This document shows positions 17,880-26,970 of a stretch of DNA of 64,000 bases, in pieces (within the stretch, counting starts at the first letter, position 1; each line of letters starts with the position of its first letter). The stretch spans positions 930,001 to 994,000 of the forward strand of contig CAVZCC010000001.1 of assembly GCA_963773765.1 (NCBI GenBank), in the 5' to 3' direction. Source of the stretch: CAVZCC01 sp963773765 (GTDB lineage Bacteria; Actinomycetota; Acidimicrobiia; Acidimicrobiales; Microtrichaceae). The notes under the pieces were generated by a model that was given only the letters and a program-made list of their open reading frames with translations, made no database searches and was not told where the DNA came from. The position numbers were made by a program, and so were the translations under genes.

Positions 17880-20047
17880 CCGGACACCTCCGCCGGCTCC
17901 GCGCCCCCGCCGGCGCCACCCCCGTCGGCCGGCGGCTCCGCGGCAGGATCCGCCAGCACGGCCGCGGCCGACAGCACCGTCCGGTCCTCCTGGTGGGTCC
18001 GGTCCAGCGCCAGGGAGGACACATGGTTGCGCCGGGCGGCCCAGCGCAGGAACCGGTCCCGGATCCGGAACAGCGCGCCGCCCAGCCCGTCGGGCATGGA
18101 CAGCAGGATGACCAGCACGCCGGCGCCGGTGGCCAGGAACGACCAGGGTGCGGGCAGCAGCCACAGCGAACCCCGCTGGAACAGGGCGCCGATCACGGCG
18201 CCGGCCAGGCTGCCGAGGCCACCGATCACGGTGGCGACGAAGACGGCCAGGCTCTCCTCGGGGCCGTAGGTGACCTCACGGAAGGCGGCCTGGCTGATCA
18301 CCAGCACCACACCCGCCACCGCGGCCACGGAGCCGGACACGGCGAAGGCGGTGAGCTTGGCCCGGGTGGGACTGACCCCGAACGCGGTGACGCCCTCCTC
18401 GTTGTCGCGCAGGGCGATGAGCACCCGGCCGGTGCGGCTGTTGCGGATGCCCCGCAGCGCCACCACCGCCAGCGTGAGCACGGCGAGGGCCAGGTAGTAG
18501 AGCCGGACCGGGCTGTCCAGGCTGATGCGTCCCAGGAGCTGGGGCCGGGGGAACGACCCGGTCGGGATCCACTTCCCGACCCGGTTGGAGAACAGCCACG
18601 CGGAGGCGGCCAGCGACAGGGCGAGCGTGGTGACGGCCAGGTACATGCCGCGGAGCCGGAGGGCGGGCAGGCCCACCAGCACCGCCACCACGGCGCCCAC
18701 GGCGCCGGCCACCACCATGGCCACCAGCGGGTCCCACCCCCAGTCCACCATCACGACCGTGCCCACGGCCCCACCCGCCCCCACGAAGGCCATCTGGCCC
18801 AGGGAGACCTGGCCGGCCCAACCGGTGAGCACCACGATGGAGGTCCCGACCGTGGCGAACACCAGCACCACACCGGCCTTGAGCTGGCCGTTGGTCCCCA
18901 TCAGGTGGGGCAACCCCAGCGCGGCGGCCACCAGCACGGCCATGCCGACGGCACGGGCCAGGCGCACCTCGGGGAGCCGGGCCAGGACCGCGGGCGCAGG
19001 CCGGACGTCCCCGGCGCTCCGCCAGCTCGACACGTCATCGGCGTCGGCCCGGGTGTCCCCGCGGCGCTGCAGCAGGAGGCTGGCCACGATGAGCGCGGCC
19101 AGGATGGGTGCCACCAGGTAGCTGTCACCGGTGTTCCAGCGGATGCCGGCCTCCAGCACGCCGATGGCGACGGCCACCGTGGCGATGGACACCAGGTGGG
19201 TCATGCGGCCGATCACCAGCGCGGCCAGGGCCCGGAGCACCACGGCCAGGCCGAGCCCCACGCCGAAGGGCAGGGAGGCCACCCCCGCGGTGAGCGCCAC
19301 CGAGCAGAACGACAGCACCGTGGCCAGCGTCCAGACCTGGGCCTCCAGCCGGCGCACGGGAATGCCCAGGAGAGCGGCCCGGTCGGAGCGGTCCGCCGCG
19401 GCCCGGACCGCGGTGCCGGTGTCGGTCAGGCGCAGCATGAGCCCGACGGCCACCAGCAACAGGGGGGCCACGACCACCGCGATGAGGTCGTTGGCGTCGA
19501 ACACCACGCCGCCGATGGCGCGGCTGAACTCGAACGGCGGCGGCAGGGTGCGGATGGCCGGGCCCTCCCCCCAGGCCTCCGGGAGCAGGAGGGAGCAGAA
19601 GGCCAGGACCTGGGCCAGGCCGATGGTGGCCACCGTCATGAGCAGTCGGGGGGCCTTGAAGAAGCGGCGGATGACCAGGATGTCCGCGAGCAGGCCCACG
19701 GCCACGGCGGCGGCCAGGCCGATGGTGAGCCCGAGCAGCCAGGGCAGGCCGGCGACGGTGATGAGCAGCACGGCGAGGGTGGCCGGGAACGCCCCCAGGT
19801 CGCCCTGGGCGAAGTTGATCACGCGGTTGGCCCGCCAGATCAGGGCCAGGCCGATGGCGCCGAGGGCCCCGAGGAGGCCCAGGATCACGCCGGACAGCAC
19901 GGCCCCCACGGGCATCGGGAAGGCCACCACCTGGATGGCGACGATGATGAGCGCCGGACCGAGCGCACGCGCCGCCACGCGTGGGTTCAGTTCCACCGGC
20001 CCCCCGTTCCCGTCATGCCCCGACCCCCTGTCGGCATACTGGACCAC
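17876..20047 (-). CDS. Fused LivH-LivM branched-chain-type ABC permease
   Basis: The 723-residue protein joins both permease subunits of a Leu/Ile/Val-type importer. The N-terminal half is LivH-like (LGLLGALGAIGLALIWRANRVINFAQGDLGAF, AAADRSDRAALLGIPV). The C-terminal half is LivM-like (LTGWAGQVSLGQMAFVGAGGAVG, RGMYLAVTTLALSLAASAW, ALRDNEEGVTAFGVS as the ATPase-contact loop, SQAAFREVTYGPEESLAVFVATVIGGLGSLAGAVIGA). A Gly/Ala/Pro-rich tail leads to the stop. The start is uncertain: GTG 20047 gives the longest product, GTG 19996 also fits. It is the first gene of the transporter operon. Confidence 0.85.
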   Translation of the reverse strand: MVQYADRGSGHDGNGGPVELNPRVAARALGPALIIVAIQVVAFPMPVGAVLSGVILGLLGALGAIGLALIWRANRVINFAQGDLGAFPATLAVLLITVAGLPWLLGLTIGLAAAVAVGLLADILVIRRFFKAPRLLMTVATIGLAQVLAFCSLLLPEAWGEGPAIRTLPPPFEFSRAIGGVVFDANDLIAVVVAPLLLVAVGLMLRLTDTGTAVRAAADRSDRAALLGIPVRRLEAQVWTLATVLSFCSVALTAGVASLPFGVGLGLAVVLRALAALVIGRMTHLVSIATVAVAIGVLEAGIRWNTGDSYLVAPILAALIVASLLLQRRGDTRADADDVSSWRSAGDVRPAPAVLARLPEVRLARAVGMAVLVAAALGLPHLMGTNGQLKAGVVLVFATVGTSIVVLTGWAGQVSLGQMAFVGAGGAVGTVVMVDWGWDPLVAMVVAGAVGAVVAVLVGLPALRLRGMYLAVTTLALSLAASAWLFSNRVGKWIPTGSFPRPQLLGRISLDSPVRLYYLALAVLTLAVVALRGIRNSRTGRVLIALRDNEEGVTAFGVSPTRAKLTAFAVSGSVAAVAGVVLVISQAAFREVTYGPEESLAVFVATVIGGLGSLAGAVIGALFQRGSLWLLPAPWSFLATGAGVLVILLSMPDGLGGALFRIRDRFLRWAARRNHVSSLALDRTHQEDRTVLSAAAVLADPAAEPPADGGGAGGGAEPAEVSG

Positions 20048-20052
20048 CCGTA

Positions 20053-20067
20053 CCTACTACGAGTAGG
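20053..20067. promoter_or_regulatory. Inverted repeat, possible operator
   Basis: CCTACT and AGTAGG flank ACG as a perfect inverted repeat, just before the longest start of the permease gene and within the divergent gap with the F420 oxidoreductase. The position suggests a regulator site for the transporter operon; the regulator is unknown. Confidence 0.35.
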
Positions 20068-20153
20068 CGACTGAGAGTAGCCCACCGGACCGATGGTGTG
20101 TTGTCGGTCACTCCGTCGTCACGGTAGACGCCCGGCGCCCCCGGCGGCGGGAG

Positions 20154-20159
20154 TAGCTT
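20154..20159 (+). promoter_or_regulatory. -10 box of leaderless LLM gene
   Basis: TAGCTT ends 8 nt before the ATG at 20168, fitting a leaderless or near-leaderless start; no good ribosome-binding site is present. Confidence 0.4.
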
Positions 20160-20167
20160 GCCGAGCC

Positions 20168-21184
20168 ATGCTGGTCGATGCGCCCCTCATGTCCGATCTG
20201 GCCTCCGCCCCGGAACTGGCCCGGAGCCTGGAGGAGGCCGGCTATGCCGGTGCCTGGACGGCGGAGATCAAGAACGACCCGTTCCTGCCACTCCTGCGGG
20301 GCGCAGAGCGGACCACCCGCCTGGAGCTCGGCACCGGCATCGCCGTCGCCTTCGCCCGCAACCCCATGCTCGTGGCCAACATCGGCGACGACCTCCAGCG
20401 GTTCAGCCAGGGTCGGTTCATCCTGGGGCTGGGCAGCCAGATCAAGCCCCACATCACCAAGCGGTTCTCCATGGAATGGTCCCGGCCCGCGGCCCGGATG
20501 CGGGAGTTCATCTCCGCCACCCGGGCCATCTGGGACTGCTGGCACCAGGGCACCACGCTCGACTTCCGGGGCGACTTCTACACCCACACGCTCATGACGC
20601 CCATGTTCGACCCCGGGCCCAACCCGTTCGGCCCGCCCAAGGTGTTCCTGGCCGGGGTGGGCGAGCTCATGACCCAGGTCGCGGGCGAGGTGTGCGACGG
20701 GTTCCTGTGCCACGGCTTCACCACCGAGCGGTACCTGCGGGAGGTCACCCTGCCCGCGCTGGAGCGCGGGTTCGCGCTGGGCGGACGGGAACGGCCGGAC
20801 TTCCAGATCTCCGGTCCGGCGTTCGTGGTCACCGGGGCCACGGAGGAGGCCATGGCCGACTCGGCCCGGGCCACCCGGGCCCAGATCGCCTTCTACGGCT
20901 CCACGCCCGCCTACCGGGCGGTCCTGGAGCTGCACGGCTGGGGGGACCTCCAGGACCAGCTCAACGCCATGTCCAAGGAGGGCAGGTGGGCCGAGATGGG
21001 GGACCTGATCGACGACGAGATCCTGGGCACGTTCGCGGTGGTGGCGGAACCATCACAGGTGGCGGCCCAGCTCAACGCCCGCTACGGCGACGTGATCGAC
21101 CGCATCATGTTCTACGCCCCGTACGCGGCCGACCCCGACACGTGGTTGCCGGTGCTGGCGGAGCTCTCCTCAGCCGGTACCTGA
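20168..21184 (+). CDS. LLM-class F420-dependent oxidoreductase
   Basis: The 338-residue protein has the luciferase-like TIM barrel: EEAGYAGAWTAEIKNDPFLPLL, TTRLELGTGIAVAFARNPMLVANIGDDLQ and GRFILGLGSQIKPHI with RFSMEW. These are characteristic of actinobacterial F420-dependent LLM enzymes, the subgroup often modelled as TIGR03617. It would transfer hydride between F420 and an unknown organic substrate. The ATG at 20168 follows a -10 box. It converges on the acyl-AMP ligase gene across a hairpin. Confidence 0.85.
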   Translation: MLVDAPLMSDLASAPELARSLEEAGYAGAWTAEIKNDPFLPLLRGAERTTRLELGTGIAVAFARNPMLVANIGDDLQRFSQGRFILGLGSQIKPHITKRFSMEWSRPAARMREFISATRAIWDCWHQGTTLDFRGDFYTHTLMTPMFDPGPNPFGPPKVFLAGVGELMTQVAGEVCDGFLCHGFTTERYLREVTLPALERGFALGGRERPDFQISGPAFVVTGATEEAMADSARATRAQIAFYGSTPAYRAVLELHGWGDLQDQLNAMSKEGRWAEMGDLIDDEILGTFAVVAEPSQVAAQLNARYGDVIDRIMFYAPYAADPDTWLPVLAELSSAGT

Positions 21185-21213
21185 CCGGCGGGACGCTGGT
21201 CGCCCCCGCCGGT
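21184..21213. terminator. Hairpin between convergent genes
   Basis: ACCGGCGGG and CCCGCCGGT pair over 9 bp around a 12-nt loop, directly at the stop of the LLM gene and 19 bp before the end of the convergent ligase gene. Confidence 0.55.
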
Positions 21214-21231
21214 TCACGCCGGGCCGCCGGT

Positions 21232-22893
21232 TCAGGCCGGCTCGACGAGTGCCAGTTCCCCGTTCTGGAACTGCAGCTTGCACGCCGCCCGCTGGAGCTT
21301 CCCGGAGGACGTCTTGGGCACCGTGCCCGGGTCCACCAGCACGACCTCCTTGGGCGGGATGCCCACCGACTCCGTCACGGTCCGGGTGACCTCACGGCGG
21401 AGGTCGTCGTGGTGCGAGGCGTTGGTCTCCGCCACCACGACGATGCTCTGGGCCCCATGACGACCGTCGATGCCGAACGCGATCACGTTCCCGGTGCGCA
21501 CGCCCTCCACCTCGCCCACGACCTTCTCGATGTCCTGGGGGTAGACGTTGCGACCGCCGACGATGATGACGTCCTTGATCCGGCCGCACACCACGAGCTC
21601 GCCGCCCACCGTGTAGGCCAGGTCACCGGTGTAGAGCCAGCCGTCACGGATCAGCTCCGCGGTCTCCTGGGGCTTGTTGTAGTAGCCCGCGGTGAGTGAG
21701 TTGCCGGTGATGCGGAGCTCGCCCACCTGGCGGTCGGCGCACACGTCGCCGGTCTTGGGGTCCACCACGGCGATCTCCAGGCCCGGCACCGGAGCGCCCA
21801 GGATGGCGAGCTCGGTGGCGCCCTCGGCATCGTGGTCCGCCGGCGTCGCGACCTGGTCGACCTCCAGGGCGTGGGCGTCCACCCAGTCGGTGCGGAGGCC
21901 CTTGCCCGGCGTGGGGAAGCAACCCGCGATGCAGACCTCGGCCATGCCGAAGGCGGGGAACGCGGCCGACGGGTCCAGCCCGAACCGCTCCCCCGCGTCC
22001 AGGAACTTGCGGAACGTGGCCGCGTCGATGGGCTCCGCCCCGTTCAGCAGGATGCGCAGGTGCGACAGGTCCAGGGGTTCCTCGGCCCGACGCAACGCCC
22101 GCGCCGCCAGGGCATAGGAGAAGTTGGGGCCGGCGGTCCCGGTGCCACCGAACTCGGTGATCCAGCGCATCCAGCGCAACGGCTTGGCCAGGAAGTCCTG
22201 GGGGGCGCCCTGCACCAGGTTCGTGCCCAGGCTCATGGGGATGGTGAGCAGCCCGACCAGGCCCATGTCGTGGTAGAGGGGCAGCCAGCTGACGATGACG
22301 TCGTCGTGGGTGAGCTCCGCGGCCTTCCACGCCCCGTCCAGGTTGTTGCAGATGTTGGCGTGCGGGAGCATCACCCCCTTGGGCTCCGAGGTCGAGCCGG
22401 AGGTGAACTGCAGCACCGCGAGTCCGTCGGGGTTGTCGTCGGGCCGGCGGTAGTCCGCCGAGATCGGCCCGTCGTCGGCGAAGAGCTCGTCCAGGCCGAT
22501 GAACGGCGGGTCCCCCTCGATCGGCTCCACGAAGGCGGCCAGCTGGGAGTCGATGATCACGACCTTGGAGTCGGACCGCCGGATCCGGTTCCGCGTCTGG
22601 TCGATGAACTGGTCCAGGGCGCCCATCCGCATGGGCAGGGGCATGGTCACGAGCGCCCCGCCCGTCAGCCAGATGGCCTGGATGGCGGTGATCAACCGCC
22701 GGGTGGTGGGTCCGAGCAGGGCCACGTGGTCGCCGGGACCGATCCCCCGGGCCTGCAGCGCGGCGGCGACGGCCCGGGCCTCCGTGTGGAGCTCGGGCCA
22801 GGTCAGGGTCTCGTGTTCGTCGCCGGCGACGAAGGTGACGGTGCCGGCGCCGGTCTCGGCGACGGCCTCGATTCGGGAGATCAGTGAGAGCAC
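21232..22893 (-). CDS. Fatty acyl-AMP ligase / acyl-CoA synthetase (FadD-like)
   Basis: This ANL-superfamily enzyme of 553 residues activates a fatty or other acid with ATP. Motifs are the P-loop LQFTSGSTSEPKGVMLPH, VSWLPLYHDMGLVG, the aromatic-turn segment NGAEPIDAATF, YTGDLAY and the C-terminal hinge GRIKDVIIVGGRNVYPQDIE with PKTSSGKLQR. The WLPLYHDMGL phrase and overall order are typical of fatty acyl-AMP ligases that feed polyketide synthases, though no such synthase lies here. GTG 22893 is preferred because GGAGG lies upstream at about 22903; TTG 22911 is an alternative. Confidence 0.88.
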   Translation of the reverse strand: MLSLISRIEAVAETGAGTVTFVAGDEHETLTWPELHTEARAVAAALQARGIGPGDHVALLGPTTRRLITAIQAIWLTGGALVTMPLPMRMGALDQFIDQTRNRIRRSDSKVVIIDSQLAAFVEPIEGDPPFIGLDELFADDGPISADYRRPDDNPDGLAVLQFTSGSTSEPKGVMLPHANICNNLDGAWKAAELTHDDVIVSWLPLYHDMGLVGLLTIPMSLGTNLVQGAPQDFLAKPLRWMRWITEFGGTGTAGPNFSYALAARALRRAEEPLDLSHLRILLNGAEPIDAATFRKFLDAGERFGLDPSAAFPAFGMAEVCIAGCFPTPGKGLRTDWVDAHALEVDQVATPADHDAEGATELAILGAPVPGLEIAVVDPKTGDVCADRQVGELRITGNSLTAGYYNKPQETAELIRDGWLYTGDLAYTVGGELVVCGRIKDVIIVGGRNVYPQDIEKVVGEVEGVRTGNVIAFGIDGRHGAQSIVVVAETNASHHDDLRREVTRTVTESVGIPPKEVVLVDPGTVPKTSSGKLQRAACKLQFQNGELALVEPA

Positions 22894-22991
22894 GGGGTGT
22901 CCGACCTCCAAGTGCGGTGACGCGTTACCTACCCGTCATCTGGCCGACCAGCCTTGCACAGCGGGCACCGGGGGCGCGGCCGGCAACGATC

Positions 22992-24017
22992 TCAGCCCAG
23001 GAAGGCCTCGACCGCCGCGGCATCCCGGTCCAGGGCGGCGCGGTCAGCGGCACCGACCTCTTCGATCCAGCTGATCCCCGCGACCCGGTCGCGTGCCATG
23101 CGCCACGTCGCCACCGCGCGGCCGTCGACCAGTGCGAAGGGCCGGAAGACGCCGTTGTTGGTGATGACGCCGGTGTGGGGCCCGATCACGTCGGTCCGGT
23201 CCGCCCACCCCAGGAGCACGGGGTCGAACGGTCCGAGCAACCGCGGGGCCGGCAGCTCGGGCACCAGGCCGCCGGGGACAGGATCGGGGTGGGCGAGCGC
23301 GGCACCGGCGTCCCGCAGCCCCAGCCCCGACCACCTGGCCAGGTCCGCCGCATCCCCGGGACCGTGGCCCGCCAGGTAGCGGGCACCGAGGCGGGAGAGC
23401 GCCTCGGCGCGGTCCAGGGTGGCCGGGCGCGGCCCCAGCCACGAGTCGGTGGACACGAAGGCCTGCTCGCCTCCCAGGACGGGGCCGCGGACGATGTGGC
23501 CGGCCAGCGACGCTGCCATCAACAGGTGCACCAGGGCCTGGCCGGCGGTGCGCACCCCGGCGTCGTCGAGCGCGGCACGGATCTCCCCCCGGCGGAGGGG
23601 GCCGCGCCGCTGCACCGTCGTCGCCACCACCTCCACGCCGCGCGCCGCGGCGTCGTCGTCGAGCCCCTCCTGGCGCAGACGGCGCCGGTTCGCGGTGACG
23701 TGGCGCGCCGCCACCAGGTCGTGCAGCCACCAGTGGTCCGACGCCCGCACCAGGTGCAGCGTGCCGCGGAGGAGCCACGTGACCACCAGTGACCCGTCGT
23801 CGAATGCTGCGTCCACCTCGGCCACGCGTCCGACCGTGCTGCGGGCGCGGACGGCCAGGCGGGCGCCGCGCAGGTCCTGGGCCTGCACCGCCAGCAGCCG
23901 GTCGACCACGCTGACGGCGTCGGGGGCCGGGGGGCCGCTCAGCAGCTGGCTCCGCAGCCGACGGGCATGGACCTCGGCACGGGGGGCACCGGTGGCCTCC
24001 CCCGGCGGGACGGTCAC
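22992..24017 (-). CDS. Winged-helix DNA-binding protein, AlkZ/YcaQ-like glycosylase family
   Basis: The 341-residue product has the tandem winged-helix fold of the AlkZ (HTH_42) family. The QxQ motif used for catalysis in characterised members is present as VQAQD (Gln 45 and 47). Other signatures are VVTWLLRGTLHLV with ASDHWW, ARWSGLGLRDAGAAL and LLGPFDPVLLGWADRTDV. Known relatives unhook DNA crosslinks or excise alkylated bases and sometimes protect antibiotic producers. The substrate here is not known. The start is GTG 24017; leuS lies upstream in the same direction, 60 bp away. Confidence 0.8.
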   Translation of the reverse strand: MTVPPGEATGAPRAEVHARRLRSQLLSGPPAPDAVSVVDRLLAVQAQDLRGARLAVRARSTVGRVAEVDAAFDDGSLVVTWLLRGTLHLVRASDHWWLHDLVAARHVTANRRRLRQEGLDDDAAARGVEVVATTVQRRGPLRRGEIRAALDDAGVRTAGQALVHLLMAASLAGHIVRGPVLGGEQAFVSTDSWLGPRPATLDRAEALSRLGARYLAGHGPGDAADLARWSGLGLRDAGAALAHPDPVPGGLVPELPAPRLLGPFDPVLLGWADRTDVIGPHTGVITNNGVFRPFALVDGRAVATWRMARDRVAGISWIEEVGAADRAALDRDAAAVEAFLG

Positions 24018-24077
24018 GAGCGCCGGTTCACGGGCCGATGGGCGTGACTCGGCATGACCGCCTCCCGTCGGGGGTCG

Positions 24078-26624
24078 TCACAGGACGATGTTGACCAGCT
24101 TGGGTGCCCGGACGATGACCTTCCGGGGGTCCGCACCGTCCAGCTGCGCCCCGACCTTGGCCGAGGCCAGGGCGGCGTCGCGGCAGGCCGCCTCGTCGGC
24201 GTCCGATGCCACCTCGATCCGGTCCCGCACCTTGCCGTTGACCTGAACGACCAGCGTGACGGTGTCCTCCACCAGCAGCGCGGGGTCCGCCACCGGCCAG
24301 GCGCTGGTGTGGATGTGCCCGGGCGGCAGGCCGGCCACGGCCCGGCGGCGGTCCCACAACTCCGCGGTCAGGTGGGGGGCGGCCGGGGCCAACAGCTGCA
24401 GCAGGGTGTCCACCGCGTTGGCCATGGTCGCGGCGTGCGGCCCGTCGGCGGACTGGACGTACTTGTACAGGTCGTTCACGAAGGCCATGTACTTGGCCAC
24501 GGCCACGTTGTACGACCAGCGCTCGAAGTCCGATGTGATGCCGTCGACCAGCTGGTGCGTGGCCCGGACGACGGCGTCGTCGGCCGGGGTCACCGCACCG
24601 TCCCGGGCCCCCACCAGCAGGTCCGAGCCCGGCACGGCCAGCCGCCAGACCCGCAGCAGGAAGCGCGAGCACCCCTCCAGGCCGAAGTCCTCCCAGTCCA
24701 CGTCCTCCTCCGGCGGCTTCACCGCCAAATGGGCCAGGCGCAGCGTGTCGGCACCGTAGGTGTCGATGATCTCCTCCGGCGCCACCAGGTTGCCCTTGGA
24801 CTTGGACATCTTGGAGCCGTCCAGGCGGATCATGCCCTGGGTGAACAGCCGCTTGAACGGCTCGCGCAGGTCCGCCGGGACCAGGCCCAGGTCCGACAGC
24901 GCCTTGGTGACGAACCGGGCGTACATCAGGTGCAGCACGGCGTGCTCGGCCCCCCCGATGTACTGGTCGACCGGCATCCACTCCGCCACCGCCTGGGCCC
25001 GGAACGGCAGCTCGGTCGACCACGGGTCACAGAACCTCAGGAAGTACCAGGAGCTGTCCACGAAGGTGTCCATGGTGTCGGTCTCCCGGCGCGCCGGCCC
25101 GCCGCACCGCGGGCAGGTCGTGTGCAGGAAGCCCTCGTGGGACTGCAGGGGCGACTGGCCGGTCGGCGTGAACTCCACGTCGTCGGGGGCCAGCACCGGG
25201 AGCTCGTCCAGCGGCACCGGGACGACGCCGTCGGTGTCGCAGTACACGACCGGGATGGGACAGCCCCAGAACCGCTGGCGGGACACCAGCCAGTCCCGCA
25301 ACCGGAAGTTGACCGTGCGGCCGCCCAGGTCCCGGTCCGCCAGCCAGTCCATGGCGCGTTCCTTGGCCGTGGCCACGTCCAGGCCGTCCAGGTCCGGGCC
25401 GGCCGGTCCCGACGAGTTGATGTGGGCGCCGTCACCGGCGTAGGCCTCCCCGGACCAGCCGTCGGGCCGCTGCACGGTCTCGATGATGGGCAGGCCGAAC
25501 TGGGTGGCGAAGTCCCAGTCCCGCTGGTCCTCCCCCGGCACGGCCATGACCGCGCCGGTGCCGTAGGTGGCCAGCACGTAGTCCGCCAGGTACACCGGCA
25601 CCGGTCGGCCGGTGAAGGGGTTGAGGGCGTGGGCGCCGGTGAAGCAGCCCCGGGCGGACAGGGACCCCTCGGTGGACAGCCGGTCGATCTCGGAGGTGTT
25701 GCGGGCCCGTTCCACGAACGCGGCCACCTCCGCGGCCCGGTCCGGGGTGGTGATGGCCTCCACCAGGGGGTGCTCCGGGGCCAGGACGCAGAAGGTCATC
25801 CCGTAGCTGGTGTCGGGTCGGGTGGTGAACACACGGACCGCGGCGCCCATCAGGCCCGGGCGTGTCGCGCCGTCGGCGTCCACCACGGCCATCTCGAACT
25901 CCGCCCCCTCGGACCGGCCGATCCAGTTGCGCTGCTGGGTCACGACCCGGTCGGGCCACTGGACGTGGTCCAGGTCGTCCAGCAGCTGCTGGGCGTAGTC
26001 CGTGATGCGGAAGTACCACTGCTCCAGGTCCCGGCGCTCCACCAGGTCTCCGGAGCGCTCGCAGCGGCCGTCCACCACCTGCTCGTTGGCCAGCACCGTC
26101 TGGCAGCCGGGACACCAGTTCACGGTCGCGGCCTTGCGGTACGCCAGGCCCGCCTCGAACAGCTTCAGGAAGATCCACTGGGTCCAGTGGATGTTCTCGG
26201 GGCTGTGGCTGCGGACCTCCCGGCGCCAGTCGTACACGCCGCCGATGCGGGTGATGGAGCTGCGCAGCATCTCGATGCGCTCGTCGGTGAAGGTCCGTGG
26301 GTGCACGCCGGTCTTGATGGCGGCGTTCTCCGCCGGCAGGCCGAAGCTGTCGAAGCCCATCGGCGACAGCACCGCGTCGCCCCGCATGGTGCGGTACCGG
26401 GTCAGCAGGTCGCCGAAGGTGTAGTTGCGGACATGGCCCATGTGGGCCGATCCCGACGGGTACGGGTACATGCACAGCACGTAGGACCGGGGTCGGGGGT
26501 CGTCGTTGTCCACCTCGTAGGTGCCGTGCTCCCGCCAGTACGCCTGCCAGTGCGGCTCGATGCGCTGGGGGTCGTAGGGCTCGACGGGGCTGTCGGCGCT
26601 GGATCCCGACGGGGAGGAAGACAT
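24078..26624 (-). CDS. leuS: Leucyl-tRNA synthetase
   Basis: LeuRS charges tRNA-Leu. The 848-residue protein has the class I HIGH-type motif at residues 61-64 (PYPSGSAHMGH), the zinc-type segment WCPGCQTVLANEQV, the editing domain (TTRPDTSYGMTFCVLAPEHPLV) and KMSKSKGN near residue 606, in the family order and length. The reading frame is intact. The ATG at 26624 sits 6 nt after a TACGAT -10 box, so the transcript is probably leaderless and carries no T-box. It runs opposite to the adjacent tRNA-Ala. Confidence 0.97.
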   Translation of the reverse strand: MSSSPSGSSADSPVEPYDPQRIEPHWQAYWREHGTYEVDNDDPRPRSYVLCMYPYPSGSAHMGHVRNYTFGDLLTRYRTMRGDAVLSPMGFDSFGLPAENAAIKTGVHPRTFTDERIEMLRSSITRIGGVYDWRREVRSHSPENIHWTQWIFLKLFEAGLAYRKAATVNWCPGCQTVLANEQVVDGRCERSGDLVERRDLEQWYFRITDYAQQLLDDLDHVQWPDRVVTQQRNWIGRSEGAEFEMAVVDADGATRPGLMGAAVRVFTTRPDTSYGMTFCVLAPEHPLVEAITTPDRAAEVAAFVERARNTSEIDRLSTEGSLSARGCFTGAHALNPFTGRPVPVYLADYVLATYGTGAVMAVPGEDQRDWDFATQFGLPIIETVQRPDGWSGEAYAGDGAHINSSGPAGPDLDGLDVATAKERAMDWLADRDLGGRTVNFRLRDWLVSRQRFWGCPIPVVYCDTDGVVPVPLDELPVLAPDDVEFTPTGQSPLQSHEGFLHTTCPRCGGPARRETDTMDTFVDSSWYFLRFCDPWSTELPFRAQAVAEWMPVDQYIGGAEHAVLHLMYARFVTKALSDLGLVPADLREPFKRLFTQGMIRLDGSKMSKSKGNLVAPEEIIDTYGADTLRLAHLAVKPPEEDVDWEDFGLEGCSRFLLRVWRLAVPGSDLLVGARDGAVTPADDAVVRATHQLVDGITSDFERWSYNVAVAKYMAFVNDLYKYVQSADGPHAATMANAVDTLLQLLAPAAPHLTAELWDRRRAVAGLPPGHIHTSAWPVADPALLVEDTVTLVVQVNGKVRDRIEVASDADEAACRDAALASAKVGAQLDGADPRKVIVRAPKLVNIVL

Positions 26625-26630
26625 GGCCGC

Positions 26631-26636
26631 ATCGTA
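26631..26636 (-). promoter_or_regulatory. -10 box of leaderless leuS
   Basis: TACGAT on the minus strand ends 6 nt before the leuS ATG. Confidence 0.5.
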
Positions 26637-26716
26637 CCGACGGCCCCCGCCCGCCCCCGAACCGGTTCCCGACGTTTCGCGCCCTGCTGGAGGGGCGGCT
26701 AGCATGGCCCCCTCAC

Positions 26717-26789
26717 GGGGCCGTAGCTCAGTTGGGAGAGCGCTTCCATGGCATGGAAGAGGTCGAGGGTTCGATTCCCTTCGGCTCCA
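26717..26789 (+). tRNA. tRNA-Ala (anticodon GGC)
   Basis: The 73-nt sequence folds as a cloverleaf. The acceptor GGGGCCG pairs with CGGCTCC (one G-T pair), and the D arm contains GCTCAGTTGGGAGAGC. The anticodon stem CTTCC/GGAAG encloses the loop ATGGCAT with anticodon GGC (Ala, codon GCC). The T arm is AGGGTTCGATTCCCT. The discriminator base is A and CCA is not encoded. GCC is a preferred codon in this genome. Confidence 0.95.
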
Positions 26790-26819
26790 CTGGTGTGATG
26801 TCGCGGGACATCCCGGACG

Positions 26820-26840
26820 CCCGGACCCTCAGGGTCCGGG
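26820..26840. terminator. Strong hairpin at the end of the transposase remnant
   Basis: CCCGGACCC and GGGTCCGGG form a perfect 9-bp stem with a TCA loop, followed on the plus strand by TTGCTTGGTTTT. It overlaps the stop codon of the transposase remnant and could also terminate tRNA-Ala transcription. Confidence 0.6.
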
Positions 26841-26970
26841 TTGCTTGGTTTTCGGGGTGCCGATGGGTTGGTGGTCGCGTGTGGGGTCGAGGGTGAGTGC
26901 TCGGAGGACGTCGCCGGTGGTGGAGTCGGCCGTTGTCGCGGAGGGTGACGACGCCGCTGGGGTGACGCGG
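26829..26970 (-). pseudogene. Remnant of an IS481-family-like transposase C-terminus
   Basis: On the minus strand, one frame gives SGVVTLRDNGRLHH and, after a jump of frame, another gives TTGDVLRALTLDPTRDHQPI before a stop at 26829. In complete IS481-type transposases of actinomycetes the C-terminus reads roughly VTLRYNSRLHH...TGELLRELTLDPTRDYQP, so the two pieces are in the right order with about 25-30 residues deleted between them. The N-terminal catalytic domain is absent. Confidence 0.6.

Noticed and set aside
15537..18269. A 910-codon open frame opposite the MFS-ABC fusion
   Set aside because: Same antisense artefact; no domain, Gln/His/Gly composition.
24054..26702. An 882-codon open frame on the plus strand opposite leuS
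   Set aside because: It mirrors the leuS codons in a GC-rich genome; its translation is low-complexity (Gly/Arg/Val/His rich) with no motif, while leuS has every synthetase motif.
26640..26716. T-box or other leader riboswitch for leuS
   Set aside because: The leuS -10 lies 6 nt before its ATG, leaving no leader for such a structure.
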